The notes below the pieces were generated by a model. That model ran no database searches, was not told the origin of the DNA, and was given only the letters and a program-made list of their open reading frames with translations. Source: Geomonas sp. RF6 (GTDB lineage: Bacteria; Desulfobacterota; Desulfuromonadia; Geobacterales; Geobacteraceae). From it: a stretch of DNA of 64,000 nt. Location: assembly GCF_021044625.1 (NCBI RefSeq), contig NZ_CP087999.1, forward strand, positions 451,001 through 515,000, given 5' to 3'. Made by a program: the position numbers and the translations under genes. The first letter of the stretch is position 1, and each line of letters opens with the position of its first letter. Below, piece after piece: positions 23,387 through 35,066 of the stretch.

Positions 23387-26300
23387 TCAGTACTTCCTGC
23401 GCAACTCAACCCCCTTGTACGATTCCTCAAAGCCTGCTGCAAATAATGCCTCGCGATATGGCGAGTCCTGCACCGCCGCGCCGTTGACGCGCTCCACGCT
23501 CACCTCCAGGCGCGGGTTGAACTCGCGCGACACCAGGATGGCGAAGAGCGAAAGATACTCCACGAGCCGCGGATGCTCCGGCTCGACCCGCACCTGGATC
23601 TCCTTCCCGAAGCGCCGCGATACCACCACGAGACGGCTGCCGTGATAGACGAGATGCGTCCCCGGAATCCGCGGCGGCAGCTCCTCCTTCAGCCCGTCGA
23701 GGCCGATGCCGCACAGAGACGCTGGGTCCCCCGCATTGAGCCAGTAGATCGACTCCTCCCGCACTCCCTTCGATAGCTGCCGGAACGCCTCGTGGGAGAT
23801 GAACTGCAGCCCGGGAATGCCGAGGAAAAAGCTCCCGCAAAGGACCTCACCCGAGAGCTCCATGATCCGCAAGGTGCGGAAGAGGCGCGACCACTGGAGA
23901 GGCGGGAGTTCCCGCTGCAGCAGCTCGCGGAAAAGGATGCCGTAGCGGTCGAGCAGCAGGCGCACCCGCTCGCGATTCAGCTCCTCCCGCTCCAGCGGGT
24001 CCGATGGGACCGGCTCCCTCTCGATGAGGTACCAGTTCCCGGCAGTGCGTTCCCCCCTTTTCCAGCGGCGCGCCAAGGGGCGGCGCTGGCCGGTGTCGAC
24101 GGCGGCCGGCTCCGCGAAGCGGGTCTGAATCCCTTTGCGCACCGTCACAAAGGAGTCGTTGCTGACTTCCCCCTGCCAGGCGAGCCTCCACAGCTCCCGC
24201 GTCGCCGCGGCTGATGTAAGGCCGCTGAAGGACTCGATCGCCTGCAGGCTGTAGCGCCCCTTCGGATCGGGGATCAGCCGCGAGAGGATCGTCTGCTCCG
24301 CCGTGCGCTCCCCCTCCTGCTCGTCTTTAAAGAGGAGAAGATCCTCCGGAAAGGAGAAGGCGAGCTTGCGGTCGCCGCACCCCACCCAGGCGAGGTCGCT
24401 CGTGTGCATGAGGCTGTCGAGCCAAGCGGTGCTGTAGTTCACCATCCGCGCCGGCAGAACCTCTTCCTCCCATGCGCTGACGGCGAGAGGAAGGCCAAAG
24501 AGCTGCTCGATGCTGCCGCGCAGGTCGTCGAGGGTGCGCCCCGGCTCCGTCACCCCCTGAAAGCTCGCCAGAAAAAGAGGCAGCATTTCCAGCGGGAGCG
24601 CCTCGAAGGCGGGCTGCCGCGAACGGCGCAGGATCCTCAGCAGCGATTCGAGGTTTGCCGCATCGCAGATTTCCGGCTCCGTCGCCCCTTCCGTCAGGAG
24701 ATCTGCGACGATAGCCCCGTCCTCCTCCAGCGCTCCCAGGGCCCGCCGCAACAACTCCTCACCCACCCCGAGCGTCTCGCGCATGCGGGGAAGGGGCATC
24801 GGGCCGTAAAATGAGAGCCACTGGGCCAGGAGCCGCACTCCCTGCTCGTCCTCCTCACCCTCTTCCGCCGAATCCCTCCGCACCTCGAAGCGCCTGAAGA
24901 TTTCGTGCACCGCGGCGCGCCCCCTCTCGTCGTCCTCGTCCCCCTGCGGCAGAATGGGCGACACCGCAACCTCGTCCCGCTCTCTCCCCATTCCCTTCAC
25001 GATCTCCGGCAAAAGCTCGAGCGCCGCCATCAGGGGGACGGCCGATCCCGGCGGCCGGATCTGGACAATTCTTCCGGCAGCTTCGGCGACGATGCCGTCG
25101 CTGGCGGCTCCGTGGTCACGCGCCATCGCTGCCAGGAGCCGGGACCATTCCGGCGCCGGGAGAAGGAGGCGCTCCTTCACCCAGTCGACGAGGTCGCGCG
25201 CCGACTCCGGGACGTATCCGGGGGCGAGCCGCTGGCGCTTCTCTTCAAAGCCGGCAATCAGCTGCGCGGGGAGCCTCGGTCGCAGGTGCGGCGAAAGCGC
25301 GAGCTCGCGGATCAGGTCCTGGCCGAGCGCCGACCCCGGAGATTGCGGGGTGTCGTCCTCGTAGACGTACTTGTTCACCTGCTGCCAGATCAACCCCTCG
25401 GCAAAGGGTGAAGCGGCGGAGGTGCGCGTCTCGCCCACAACCACCTCCCCCTCCTGGATTTGCGCCAGGAGCGATTTCAGGCTCGCCAGATCGAAGTCGT
25501 CCTGCAGGCAGGAGCGCCACGTCTCCAGCACGATGGGGAAGTCCCGGTAGCGGGACACCGCTCCCAGGAGCTTCTTGGAGCGGAGGCGATTGAGCCACAA
25601 CGGCATCCTCTTCTTGAAACCGAGCTTCGGGAGAAGAAGCGCCCGCCCGGCGTTTTCACGAAAGCGCGCCCCAAAGAAGCCGGTCCGCTCCAGCGAGACC
25701 CGCAAGAGGGACTCCACGTTTTCCGGCGTCACCAGGGTGAAGAGGTAGCTGATCTGGAAGTCGTGGGGGAGAAGGAGGGCGATGGCGTCATTGTCGTAGA
25801 AAACCTGCAGGGGGTAGCCGAACTCCTTTTCCCAGGCGGCGGCGAGCGCAAAGGTGAAGGGGCGGTTCACGGCGTTTCCCCAGAGGGTGTGAATGATTGC
25901 CTGCTGGGCATCCCCCCCCGCAGCCGGGTCGTGGAAGTGCTCCACCAGGATATGGTGCCGGTGCGGCAGATCCGTGCCGGTCGCCTCCTGCTGCCTCTTC
26001 AGGAAGGAGGTGAGGGCCTCCGCGGCGCCGCGCTCCATCGCGTAGCGACCCATGAGCTCGGCGGGGAGATCCCCCTTCAGGGCGGCGTTGCACTCCTCCA
26101 GAAAGAGGGCGATGCGCTCGGAAAAGTGGAAGTCGCGGTCCAGCTCCTCCGCGCGCCAGAAAGGTATGATCTGCTGGGGATTGCGCGCGGGAGCGACGTC
26201 AACACTGTTGTGCGTTATCTGCCTGATCTGCCAGACCTGCGCCCCCAGCGAGAAGGTATCCCCGATGCGCCGCTCCCAGACGAACTCCTCGTCGAGCTCC

Positions 26301-27874
26301 CCTATCTTTGCGCCACCATCCTGGAGTCGCAGGTCGAAGTAGCCGCGGTCCGGGATCGTTCCCCCTTCGAGGTAGATGAGGGAGGCTATCCCCTCCCGCG
26401 TCCTGACCGTGTTCGCCAGCCGGTCGACCGTCACCCGAGGGCGCAGCTCCGGAACGTGGGCATCGACGTAGCGCCCCTCCAGCATCCCGATCACCAGATC
26501 AAAGTGCTTGCGCTGCAGGTTGCGGTACGGGTAGCTCGTCTTCAGGAAAAGGAAGAGCTCGTCCAGGTCCCACTCCTCCGGGAGCGCCATGGAGAGGATG
26601 ATCTGGCACAGGAGATCGAGGGGGGCTTCCACCGGATGGAGCGGCTCCAGGTCGCGCTCGGCGATGGCTGCCGCCATGACGGCGGCGTCGAGGTAATCCA
26701 TGCCGTGAGAGGGGTACAGCAGGCCGCGGCTGATCTCCCCGACGCCGTGCCCGGAGCGCCCGATCCGCTGGATTGCCGACGAGATGGTGCGCGGAGTCTG
26801 GATCAGCACGACGCTGTCGAGCCGCCCGATGTCGATGCCGAGCTCCAGGGAGTTCGTAGCCACGATCGCCTTCAGGTCGCCGCGCTTCAGTTTTTCCTCC
26901 ACTGCGAGCCGGATCTCCTTCGACAGCGAGCCGTGGTGCGCGTACGCCACCTCCTCCCCCACCGCCTCGTTGATGAGGCGGGTAAGCCTCTCCGTCGTGC
27001 GCCTGCTGTTGGCGAAAAAGAGGGTGGAGCGGTGCTCGGCGATGAGCTTCGCAAAATCGCGCGCCAGCCTCGGCCAAAAGGCTTCGTCCTGCTCGCTCAG
27101 CTCCTCCTGCGGCGAGCGGATCTCGATGCGGAATTCCTTCGCCTGCTCCCCCCTCACCAGAGTCACCGGTCTCTTCTCGTACGAGTCGCCCCGCCTGATG
27201 AAGCCCCCCACAAGGTCTGCCACCGTCTCCAGCGGCGTCACCGTGGCGGAGAGGGCAATGCGCTGGAACTCGCCGCACAAAAGGACAAGGCGGTCCACCG
27301 CCGTGACGAGATGGGTCCCCCTCTTCGTTCCCGCGACTGCATGGATCTCGTCAAGGATGACGGTGCTGATGCCGACAAGGGCATGGCGACCGCTGGCGGA
27401 GGTGAGGAGGATGTTGAGGCTCTCGGGGGTGGTGATGAGGATCTCCGGCGGCTTGCGCAGCATGCGCTGCCGGTCGCTCCCGGGGGTGTCGCCGCTTCTG
27501 GTCTGCACCGAAAGGAGCGGGAAGCTCTCCCCGGCGCGCCGGAAGACAGACTCGAGCTCCTGCAGCGGGGTGAGGAGGTTCTTGCGCACGTCGTTGTTGA
27601 GGGCTTTCAGCGGGGAAATGTACAGGACCCGGGTCTCGCCGCGGGGCCAGGCGCCGGTCACCAGCTGGTTGATCCCCCACAGAAAGGCCGCGAGGGTCTT
27701 CCCGCTCCCGGTCGGAGCCGTCACCAGCACATGCCTTCCTTCGCTCACCTCTTTCCAGGCACGCAGCTGCACGTCGGTCGGTGCGCCGACCCGCTCGGCA
27801 AACCAGGAGGCTATGAGAGGGTGGAACCGTTTCAGGATGTTGCGCGGCTGGTTGCGTACATCTGCAGGGGGCAT
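23387..27874 (-). CDS. lhr: Lhr-type large ATP-dependent helicase
   Basis: A 1495-residue superfamily 2 helicase. The N-terminal core (residues 1-430) has Walker A TAPTGSGKT, DEIH, SAT and the helicase C-terminal motif QRIGRSGHGVG. It is followed by the winged-helix and Lhr core domains (about 430-860) and a long C-terminal region (about 900-1495) similar to the extended bacterial Lhr proteins; this C-terminal part includes the DUF of Lhr-C type. Lhr proteins unwind RNA:DNA hybrids and act in DNA repair. Length agrees with bacterial Lhr (about 1400-1540). The ribosome binding site is weak (AAGGG). It is probably monocistronic. Confidence 0.9.
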   Translation of the reverse strand: MPPADVRNQPRNILKRFHPLIASWFAERVGAPTDVQLRAWKEVSEGRHVLVTAPTGSGKTLAAFLWGINQLVTGAWPRGETRVLYISPLKALNNDVRKNLLTPLQELESVFRRAGESFPLLSVQTRSGDTPGSDRQRMLRKPPEILITTPESLNILLTSASGRHALVGISTVILDEIHAVAGTKRGTHLVTAVDRLVLLCGEFQRIALSATVTPLETVADLVGGFIRRGDSYEKRPVTLVRGEQAKEFRIEIRSPQEELSEQDEAFWPRLARDFAKLIAEHRSTLFFANSRRTTERLTRLINEAVGEEVAYAHHGSLSKEIRLAVEEKLKRGDLKAIVATNSLELGIDIGRLDSVVLIQTPRTISSAIQRIGRSGHGVGEISRGLLYPSHGMDYLDAAVMAAAIAERDLEPLHPVEAPLDLLCQIILSMALPEEWDLDELFLFLKTSYPYRNLQRKHFDLVIGMLEGRYVDAHVPELRPRVTVDRLANTVRTREGIASLIYLEGGTIPDRGYFDLRLQDGGAKIGELDEEFVWERRIGDTFSLGAQVWQIRQITHNSVDVAPARNPQQIIPFWRAEELDRDFHFSERIALFLEECNAALKGDLPAELMGRYAMERGAAEALTSFLKRQQEATGTDLPHRHHILVEHFHDPAAGGDAQQAIIHTLWGNAVNRPFTFALAAAWEKEFGYPLQVFYDNDAIALLLPHDFQISYLFTLVTPENVESLLRVSLERTGFFGARFRENAGRALLLPKLGFKKRMPLWLNRLRSKKLLGAVSRYRDFPIVLETWRSCLQDDFDLASLKSLLAQIQEGEVVVGETRTSAASPFAEGLIWQQVNKYVYEDDTPQSPGSALGQDLIRELALSPHLRPRLPAQLIAGFEEKRQRLAPGYVPESARDLVDWVKERLLLPAPEWSRLLAAMARDHGAASDGIVAEAAGRIVQIRPPGSAVPLMAALELLPEIVKGMGRERDEVAVSPILPQGDEDDERGRAAVHEIFRRFEVRRDSAEEGEEDEQGVRLLAQWLSFYGPMPLPRMRETLGVGEELLRRALGALEEDGAIVADLLTEGATEPEICDAANLESLLRILRRSRQPAFEALPLEMLPLFLASFQGVTEPGRTLDDLRGSIEQLFGLPLAVSAWEEEVLPARMVNYSTAWLDSLMHTSDLAWVGCGDRKLAFSFPEDLLLFKDEQEGERTAEQTILSRLIPDPKGRYSLQAIESFSGLTSAAATRELWRLAWQGEVSNDSFVTVRKGIQTRFAEPAAVDTGQRRPLARRWKRGERTAGNWYLIEREPVPSDPLEREELNRERVRLLLDRYGILFRELLQRELPPLQWSRLFRTLRIMELSGEVLCGSFFLGIPGLQFISHEAFRQLSKGVREESIYWLNAGDPASLCGIGLDGLKEELPPRIPGTHLVYHGSRLVVVSRRFGKEIQVRVEPEHPRLVEYLSLFAILVSREFNPRLEVSVERVNGAAVQDSPYREALFAAGFEESYKGVELRRKY

Positions 27875-28021
27875 CGGGAACCCTTGTGTGTGAAGCCAGT
27901 ATCATTCTACCATGCCGGCAGGCCAGGCAACCGCAACGGGAGAGCAGGTGCGGGTTCACCGTTCTCCGGCAGCGGAAGGCAGTGGCGCCGCACCCATCCC
28001 ATCCCCGAGGACGCGAAGAGC

Positions 28022-28249
28022 ATGGAAAGCACACCACTCTCCAATTCCCCCCACCATCTGCCGCGGAAAGAACCTTCACTCGATGACCTCTACGCCTACG
28101 AGCCGGACCGGGAAAGCTCGGAACGGGTACGGGTAATTACCGGCTCCCTCGCCGGCCCCTATAGCGGGTATCTCGCAGAAACACGAGAGCGGGAGCAGCG
28201 CCTCGAAAAGCCGGCCCGCAGCATATCCGTGCCCACCGATCCTTCCTGA
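28022..28249 (+). CDS. Possible small hypothetical protein
   Basis: A 75-residue frame, acidic and basic mixed, with SLDDLYAYEPDRESSERVRV in the middle and no recognisable domain. It starts with ATG after a modest GAGGACG and lies between two real genes on its strand side. Codon use looks plausible but there is no further support; it may be spurious. Confidence 0.35.
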   Translation: MESTPLSNSPHHLPRKEPSLDDLYAYEPDRESSERVRVITGSLAGPYSGYLAETREREQRLEKPARSISVPTDPS

Positions 28250-28478
28250 CTACTCCGAGCTGCTTGAGAACCATCTTCCCATCACTGCTCCCCGCACTCA
28301 TTGTCGCCCGCAGCTGCTAGCTCCCTTACCCCTGCAATCACCCGTTGCTGAGGGTGACGAGTGAAGAGGTGGTGCATATAGGCATTGCGCGGGGTACTCC
28401 TTTTCACTCCTTTGAGGCACAATTGAGAAAGAGTGCGATGACTGCCGACCAGGTGCGGCGCTCCGGAGGAGTACCGGA

Positions 28479-30080
28479 ATGAGAGTACTCGTTGTAGATG
28501 ACAATGCAGCCGACCGGAAGATCCTGCGCTATGTGCTGGAGCGGCACGACAGCGAGGTCATCGACGCAGGGGACGGCGAACAGGGCTTTCAGCAGGCCGA
28601 GCGCCACGTTCCGGACCTGATCATCTCCGACGCGCTCATGCCGCGCATGGACGGCTTCGAATTCCTGCACCGTATCAAGGCTGCCCCCGCCCTCAGGCAT
28701 ATCCCCTTCATCTTCTATTCATCCGTCTACACCGGCGACAGGGACGAAAAGCTCGCACGATCCCTCGGCGCCGACGCCTTCATGGTCAAGCCGAAGGAAC
28801 CCGAGGAGATCTGGCAGGAGATCGAGAGGGTCGTGGAGCGGGCGCGCTCCCGGGAGGGGACCTCGCATGAAGTCGAGGAGGAGGAGTACCTGCGCCAGTA
28901 CTCGCGGATAGTAACGGCAAAGGTAGAGGAGAAGGTCAGGGAGCTGGAGCGGGCCAACGAAGTCATCAGGCAGAGGGCAAAGAGTTACCGCAACCTCTTC
29001 AACAGTATCCGTGACGTCATCATCGTTACCGACGACGACCGCATCATCGCCGACGCCAACCAGCCGGCGCTGCGCGACGCCTTTGGTTATGAGCTTCATG
29101 AGGTACAGGGGAAGGATGTGCGGATCCTGTATGCCGATGACGACGGGTACCGGGCCTCCGCTGTGCCGGTCGCGAGGAAGAGGCCGGAGGCCGGCAGTGT
29201 GCTGGAAGTCCCCTTCACAAAGAAGAGCGGGGACACCTTTATCGGCGAGCTGTCACTGATCAGGCGTCTCGGGGAGGAGGGGGTGCCGACAGGCAACATC
29301 GGGATCATCCGCGACATAAGCGAGCGAAAAAGGGTGGAGGAGGCGCTGCGCACCAGCGAGAGGGAGCGGTACCAGCTCGAGGCCGAGCTGCGGCTGGCGG
29401 CCGAGGTGCAGGCGAAGCTCCTGCCGCGGTCATCCCCTCTCCTGCCCGGCTTCGAGATCTCCGCGGCCTGCTTCCCCGCCCGCCAGATCGGGGGGGACTT
29501 CTACGACTGGCTGGAAATATCCCCCGGGGTAATAGCGGTAACGCTGGGGGACGTCATGGGGCACGGCCTTGCCGCCGCGGTACTAATGGCGGAGGTGCGG
29601 GCGACGGTCCGGTCACTGAGCGCGCACAACGAGCCGGAGAAGGCAATGCAACGGGTGGAGTATGCCTTGCGCCACGACCTTGAGCGCTCGGAGGCATTCG
29701 TCACCATGTTCCACGCGCGTGTGGAGGGGAAGAGCCGTACCCTCACCTTTGTCGACTGCGGCCACGGTTTCGCCTTTTTGCGGAGAGCCGACGGCTGGGT
29801 GGAGGAGTTGCTGCCGCGCGGGCTCCCGATCGGCGTGCCGTCGAGGGAAAGGTACCAGGAAGGGCGACTGACGTTCGAGCCGGGAGATGCACTGGTGCTG
29901 TACAGCGACGGACTGATAGATGCGCGTCCGGAGCTCGAGCTGACTCCGAAGCTGCTGGCGAGGTGCCTTGAAGGGAGTGCGAATTCCCGGGAGATGGTGG
30001 AGCGGCTGACCTCCCTCCCCGGCGTCCCCTCCCCCCCCCCGGACGACCTGACGGTGCTGGTGGTGCTGTGCAAGCCGTGA
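28479..30080 (+). CDS. Response regulator with PAS and SpoIIE/RsbU-type phosphatase output
   Basis: A 533-residue cytoplasmic protein: receiver (1-120, acceptor D51 in IISDALMP), coiled coil (about 130-175), PAS domain (about 175-285, closing with RDISERKR) and a PP2C-type SpoIIE phosphatase (about 310-530, with QIGGDFYDW, GDVMGHG and YSDGLIDA motifs that bind manganese). Such proteins usually dephosphorylate an anti-sigma-factor antagonist, so it may control a sigma factor; no partner gene is nearby. The ATG follows GGAGGAG. It converges on groEL. Confidence 0.87.
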   Translation: MRVLVVDDNAADRKILRYVLERHDSEVIDAGDGEQGFQQAERHVPDLIISDALMPRMDGFEFLHRIKAAPALRHIPFIFYSSVYTGDRDEKLARSLGADAFMVKPKEPEEIWQEIERVVERARSREGTSHEVEEEEYLRQYSRIVTAKVEEKVRELERANEVIRQRAKSYRNLFNSIRDVIIVTDDDRIIADANQPALRDAFGYELHEVQGKDVRILYADDDGYRASAVPVARKRPEAGSVLEVPFTKKSGDTFIGELSLIRRLGEEGVPTGNIGIIRDISERKRVEEALRTSERERYQLEAELRLAAEVQAKLLPRSSPLLPGFEISAACFPARQIGGDFYDWLEISPGVIAVTLGDVMGHGLAAAVLMAEVRATVRSLSAHNEPEKAMQRVEYALRHDLERSEAFVTMFHARVEGKSRTLTFVDCGHGFAFLRRADGWVEELLPRGLPIGVPSRERYQEGRLTFEPGDALVLYSDGLIDARPELELTPKLLARCLEGSANSREMVERLTSLPGVPSPPPDDLTVLVVLCKP

Positions 30081-30222
30081 AGGAAAGAGGTCTCGGTGCG
30101 AAAAGGTCCCCCCTCCCCTTGCGGGAGGGGGTCAGGGGGTGGGGGAAGGCGCCACCTCAATCCATATGCTGGCAGCTTCACCCACTCCCCAGCCCCCTCC
30201 CGTCCAGGGAGGGGGAGCTCTC
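30081..30222. repeat. Intergenic GC-rich inverted repeats between convergent genes
   Basis: CCCCTCCC...GGGAGGGG-type segments with the common TCAGGGGGTGGG core occur twice in opposite directions. Related segments occur near 39419-39530, 46690-46735 and 57200-57310. Confidence 0.5.
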
Positions 30223-31854
<1,632 letters not shown>

Positions 31855-31917
31855 CTATGATTCCTCCTGATATGCATGTGGAAGTTGGTGAAGTGCAGTA
31901 TGGGCTACGCTGGGGGC

Positions 31918-32205
31918 CTACTCGATGACTCCGAGGATGTCGTCCTCACGCATGATGAGGAGCTCCTCCCCGTCGACCTTTATCTCGTTTCCGGCGTACT
32001 TGCCGAAGAGGACCTTGTCGCCGACCTTCACGTCCAGCGGGAATATCTTGCCGTCGTCACTGCGCTTTCCTTTGCCTACGGCGACAATTTCACCCCTTTG
32101 GGGTTTCTCTTTAGCAGTCTCCGGAATGAAGATGCCGCCGGCTGTACGGGCTTCTTCTTCCAGCCTTTTCACGATGATTCGGTCCTGCATCGGTCTCAGG
32201 TTCAT
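31918..32205 (-). CDS. groES: Co-chaperonin GroES
   Basis: A 95-residue Gro[16 protein letters not shown] start, the mobile loop [13 protein letters not shown], and [15 protein letters not shown]. First gene of groES-groEL, with the CIRCE operator 42 bases before the ATG. The ribosome binding site is AAGGAGA. Confidence 0.99.
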   Translation of the reverse strand: MNLRPMQDRIIVKRLEEEARTAGGIFIPETAKEKPQRGEIVAVGKGKRSDDGKIFPLDVKVGDKVLFGKYAGNEIKVDGEELLIMREDDILGVIE

Positions 32206-32246
32206 GCTTTGTCTCCTTCCTCAAAAGAATGTGGTGTGGCAAAAAA

Positions 32247-32273
32247 ATAGCACTCAAAAATAGAGAGTGCTAA
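32247..32273 (-). promoter_or_regulatory. CIRCE element (HrcA operator) of groES-groEL
   Basis: Inverted repeat TTAGCACTC, nine-base spacer, GAGTGCTAT on the minus strand, one mismatch from the consensus. It should bind the HrcA repressor and give heat-shock control. Confidence 0.93.
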
Positions 32274-32891
32274 TGCTCCGGGCAATAATAAGCAGCGTGA
32301 GGCAAAAATCAAGGGGACGGGAGGAAGAAAATTGCAGCAAACGCGGGCACCGGCGCGCGGTGCCATTGGCAATGCGGGCTTCTCTGCTACTATCTCACCG
32401 GAGAATCATGTAGGCCGGAATAAGCGTTAGCGTTTCCGGCACAAGGCCGCGATTATGCCGGGAACGCCTCCGGCTTATCCCGGCCTACAGTCACATTTCA
32501 CCCGGATGTCAGACTGCCGACCTTTGGCGCTACACCGCCATCGCAGGATGCATACGCTCCAGCGCGAGGCACCTTCTGGTGAATTCTGGTGAAATGTAGG
32601 CCGGAATAAGCGGAGCGTTTCCGGCACAAGGCCGCGATTATGCCGGGAACGCCTCCGGCTTATCCCGGCCTACATTCAATTTCACCCTGATGTCAGACTG
32701 CCGACCTTTGGCGCTACAGCGCCATCGCAGGATGCATACGCTCCAGCGCGGGGCACCTTCTGGTGAATTCTGGTGAAATGTAGGCCGGAATAAGCGGAGG
32801 GTTTCCGGCACAAGGCCGCGATTATGCCGGGAACGCCTCCGGCTTATCCCGGCCTACATTACACAGCGATCTCCATTTCGGAATATACGCC
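32274..32891. repeat. Tandem array of REP-like palindromic elements
   Basis: Three copies of a 78-79 bp element (32410-32488, 32596-32673, 32780-32857). Each begins GTAGGCCGGAATAAGCG, has a centre CACAAGGCCGCGATTATG, and ends GGCTTATCCCGGCCTAC, so the ends form an imperfect inverted repeat. Spacers of about 105 bases between copies are also repeats of each other, giving a tandem unit of about 185 bases. No gene is present. The arm sequence resembles enterobacterial REP/BIME elements in its outer bases. Confidence 0.9.
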
Positions 32892-34271
32892 ATGATGCCT
32901 CAACGCATTCATCCCCTGAACGAGCGTCCCCTCCGCCCCGGGCCGGTGGTGTACTGGATGAGCCGGGACCAGCGGGTCGCGGACAACTGGGCGCTCCTCC
33001 ATGCCCAGGAACTTGCGATCCAGGGGCGCCACCCTCTTGCTGTGGTATTCACCCTGGTGCCGGAGTTCCTCGGAGCGGCGCTGCGGCAGTATGCCTTCAT
33101 GCTGAAGGGGCTGCAACAGGTGGCAGAGCGCCTCGCACAGTTGAAGATCCCGTTTTACCTCCTCACAGGGGACCCGCCCGCGGAAATTGCCGCCTTCGTC
33201 GTGCAGCACCGCGCTGGGGCGGTGGTGGCGGACTTCGACCCGCTGCGCATAAAGCGGCAGTGGCGGGAAGAGGCGGCAAAGCACCTTCCGGTGCCGCTGG
33301 TCGAGGTAGATGCCCACAATATCGTCCCCTGCCGCTACGTCTCGAGCCGCCAGGAGTTCGGCGCATACACCTTGCGACCGAAGATCCGCCGTCTGCTGCA
33401 TGACTTCCTGGACGAGTTCCCGCCACTCCTCCCCCACCCTACTCCATGGCCACTCCCGCCTCCCCTCTTCGACAGCGAAAGGGTGCTGTCTTCACTCCCC
33501 CTCGACCGCACGGTCCCTGAGGTGAGGCGCGTTTCTCCTGGCGAGGATGCTGCGAGAGAGCGGCTCCAGAATTTTCTTGATGAAGGGGTCGACCTCTACG
33601 AGACCCGCCGCAACGACCCGTCCCAGGACGGCCAATCGGGGCTCTCCCCTTTTCTGCACTTTGGCCAGCTTTCGGCGCAGCGGGTGGCGTTGGAGACGGG
33701 GCGGCAGGAGGGAAGCATCTCCTCACGAGAGGCCTTTCTCGAGGAGTTGATCGTGCGGCGGGAGCTTTCGGACAACCTCTGCCAGTACAACCTGCACTAC
33801 GACAGCATCGAGGGGCTACCGGGTTGGGCGCGCGAAACCCTGGACGAGCACCGGGAGGACCCGCGCGAGTTCGTGTACTCGCTGGAGGAATTCGCCGCCG
33901 GAGATACGCACGATCCGCTGTGGAACGCGTCGCAGCTCGAAATGGTGCGGACCGGAAGGATGCACGGCTACCTGCGCATGTACTGGGCGAAAAAGATCCT
34001 GGAGTGGACGGAGACGCCCGAGGAGGCGATGAAGGTCGCCATCGCCTTGAACGACCGGTACCAGCTGGACGGGCGCGACCCCAACGGTTACGCGGGCATC
34101 TCCTGGAGTATCGGGGGGATGCACGACCGCGCCTGGGGCGAGCGCCCTATCTTCGGAAAGGTTCGCTACATGAACGACAAGGGGTGCCGGCGCAAGTTCA
34201 GCGTGGCGGGTTACATCGCGCGGGTGCAGGAGATGAAGGACCGAATGGAGGGTGGAAATGTTCTTTCATGA
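32892..34271 (+). CDS. phr: Class II deoxyribodipyrimidine (CPD) photolyase
   Basis: A 459-residue flavoprotein that splits cyclobutane pyrimidine dimers using light. The class II patterns are clear: SRDQRVADNWALL near residues 24-36, EFGAYTLRP near 155, LIVRRELSDNLCQYN near 287 and the C-terminal WSIGGMHDRAWGERP region, with the conserved RMHGYLRMYWAKKILEW helix that binds FAD. Class II enzymes are less common in bacteria than class I. The start lies 34 bases after the last REP element, and the ribosome binding site is weak; ATG at 32892 and 32895 are both possible. It overlaps the next gene by 14 bases. Confidence 0.92.
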   Translation: MMPQRIHPLNERPLRPGPVVYWMSRDQRVADNWALLHAQELAIQGRHPLAVVFTLVPEFLGAALRQYAFMLKGLQQVAERLAQLKIPFYLLTGDPPAEIAAFVVQHRAGAVVADFDPLRIKRQWREEAAKHLPVPLVEVDAHNIVPCRYVSSRQEFGAYTLRPKIRRLLHDFLDEFPPLLPHPTPWPLPPPLFDSERVLSSLPLDRTVPEVRRVSPGEDAARERLQNFLDEGVDLYETRRNDPSQDGQSGLSPFLHFGQLSAQRVALETGRQEGSISSREAFLEELIVRRELSDNLCQYNLHYDSIEGLPGWARETLDEHREDPREFVYSLEEFAAGDTHDPLWNASQLEMVRTGRMHGYLRMYWAKKILEWTETPEEAMKVAIALNDRYQLDGRDPNGYAGISWSIGGMHDRAWGERPIFGKVRYMNDKGCRRKFSVAGYIARVQEMKDRMEGGNVLS

Positions 34272-34728
34272 CATGAGACGGCTGGAACGCATCCAGAGGC
34301 TGACGATGAGTCTGGGGGATGCCTGGACATTTTTCTCCGATCCCGCAAACCTTCCGGTCATCACTCCTCCGGAGCTGGGCTTCACGATGGCTGGCCCGCT
34401 CCCCCCGAGGATGCATCCCGGCATGATTGCGTCGTACACCGTCACGCCGTTCGGGCTCATTCGCCTGGGGTGGATCACCGAGATCACCCACGTGGAGGAG
34501 CCACACTTCTTCGTGGACGAGCAGCGCTTCGGGCCGTACCGTTTCTGGCACCACCAGCACCACATGCGCGAGGTGCCGGGAGGGGTGGAGATGCACGACA
34601 TCGTGCACTACATTCTCCCCTTTGCCCCCTTCAGCCGCATCATCGCAGGGCAGGTAGCGAAGCAGCTGGACACCATCTTTGATTTCCGGCACAAGACGCT
34701 GCAGAAAATGTTCAGCACGACGCTGTAG
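34258..34728 (+). CDS. SRPBCC (START-like) ligand-binding family protein
   Basis: A 156-residue soluble protein with the SRPBCC layout: an N-terminal helix-strand, the FFSDPANLPVITPPELGF segment (residues about 25-42), and a long C-terminal helix (QVAKQLDTIFDFRHKTLQKMF). Members bind hydrophobic ligands; this subgroup is often found next to photolyases. It overlaps the end of the photolyase gene by 14 bases, so the two are co-translated. ATG at 34258 is preferred because GGAGGGTG lies seven bases upstream; a GTG at 34252 is possible. Confidence 0.8.
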   Translation: MFFHDMRRLERIQRLTMSLGDAWTFFSDPANLPVITPPELGFTMAGPLPPRMHPGMIASYTVTPFGLIRLGWITEITHVEEPHFFVDEQRFGPYRFWHHQHHMREVPGGVEMHDIVHYILPFAPFSRIIAGQVAKQLDTIFDFRHKTLQKMFSTTL

Positions 34729-34802
34729 CCCCCGCCGCAGTTGCGACATATTTTGTCGCACCTCTGTGTTTTACTTACAATACCAAACACTGGAGGTGCG
34801 CC

Positions 34803-35066
34803 ATGATCTATCTCACCAACGACACCCTGGACCACGCCGTCTATTTCGAATTCTGCGGGAAAGAGCCGCACACCCTCGGGAGCAGCCGGGAGCAGCGCTA
34901 CTTCGGGCTCCTCGGAAACGGCATTTACGAGGTGCCGGTGACCCTGAAGAGCCACCACGGGCGGATCGATGTCGACTTCGGAAGGAGCGAGCTCTTCAGC
35001 CTTGTGGAAGAGGATGATGTGCGGAGGATTATCGGGGAGATGGTGAAGGAGAGGACGCTGCACTGA
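34803..35066 (+). CDS. Small hypothetical protein
   Basis: An 87-residue soluble protein with a mixed strand-helix pattern and no recognised domain (starts MIYLTNDTLDHAV; ends EMVKERTLH). A good ribosome binding site (GGAGGTG) precedes the ATG. It follows the photolyase pair by 74 bases and ends at the next REP array. Confidence 0.65.
   Translation: MIYLTNDTLDHAVYFEFCGKEPHTLGSSREQRYFGLLGNGIYEVPVTLKSHHGRIDVDFGRSELFSLVEEDDVRRIIGEMVKERTLH

Noticed and set aside
25460-28249. Plus-strand frame of about 929 residues opposite the Lhr helicase
   Set aside because: Shadow of the helicase; only the last 75 codons lie outside it, and those are listed separately as a weak small gene.
32410-32857. CRISPR array
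   Set aside because: The repeated units are long palindromes with repeated spacers; CRISPR spacers would be unique and no cas genes are present.
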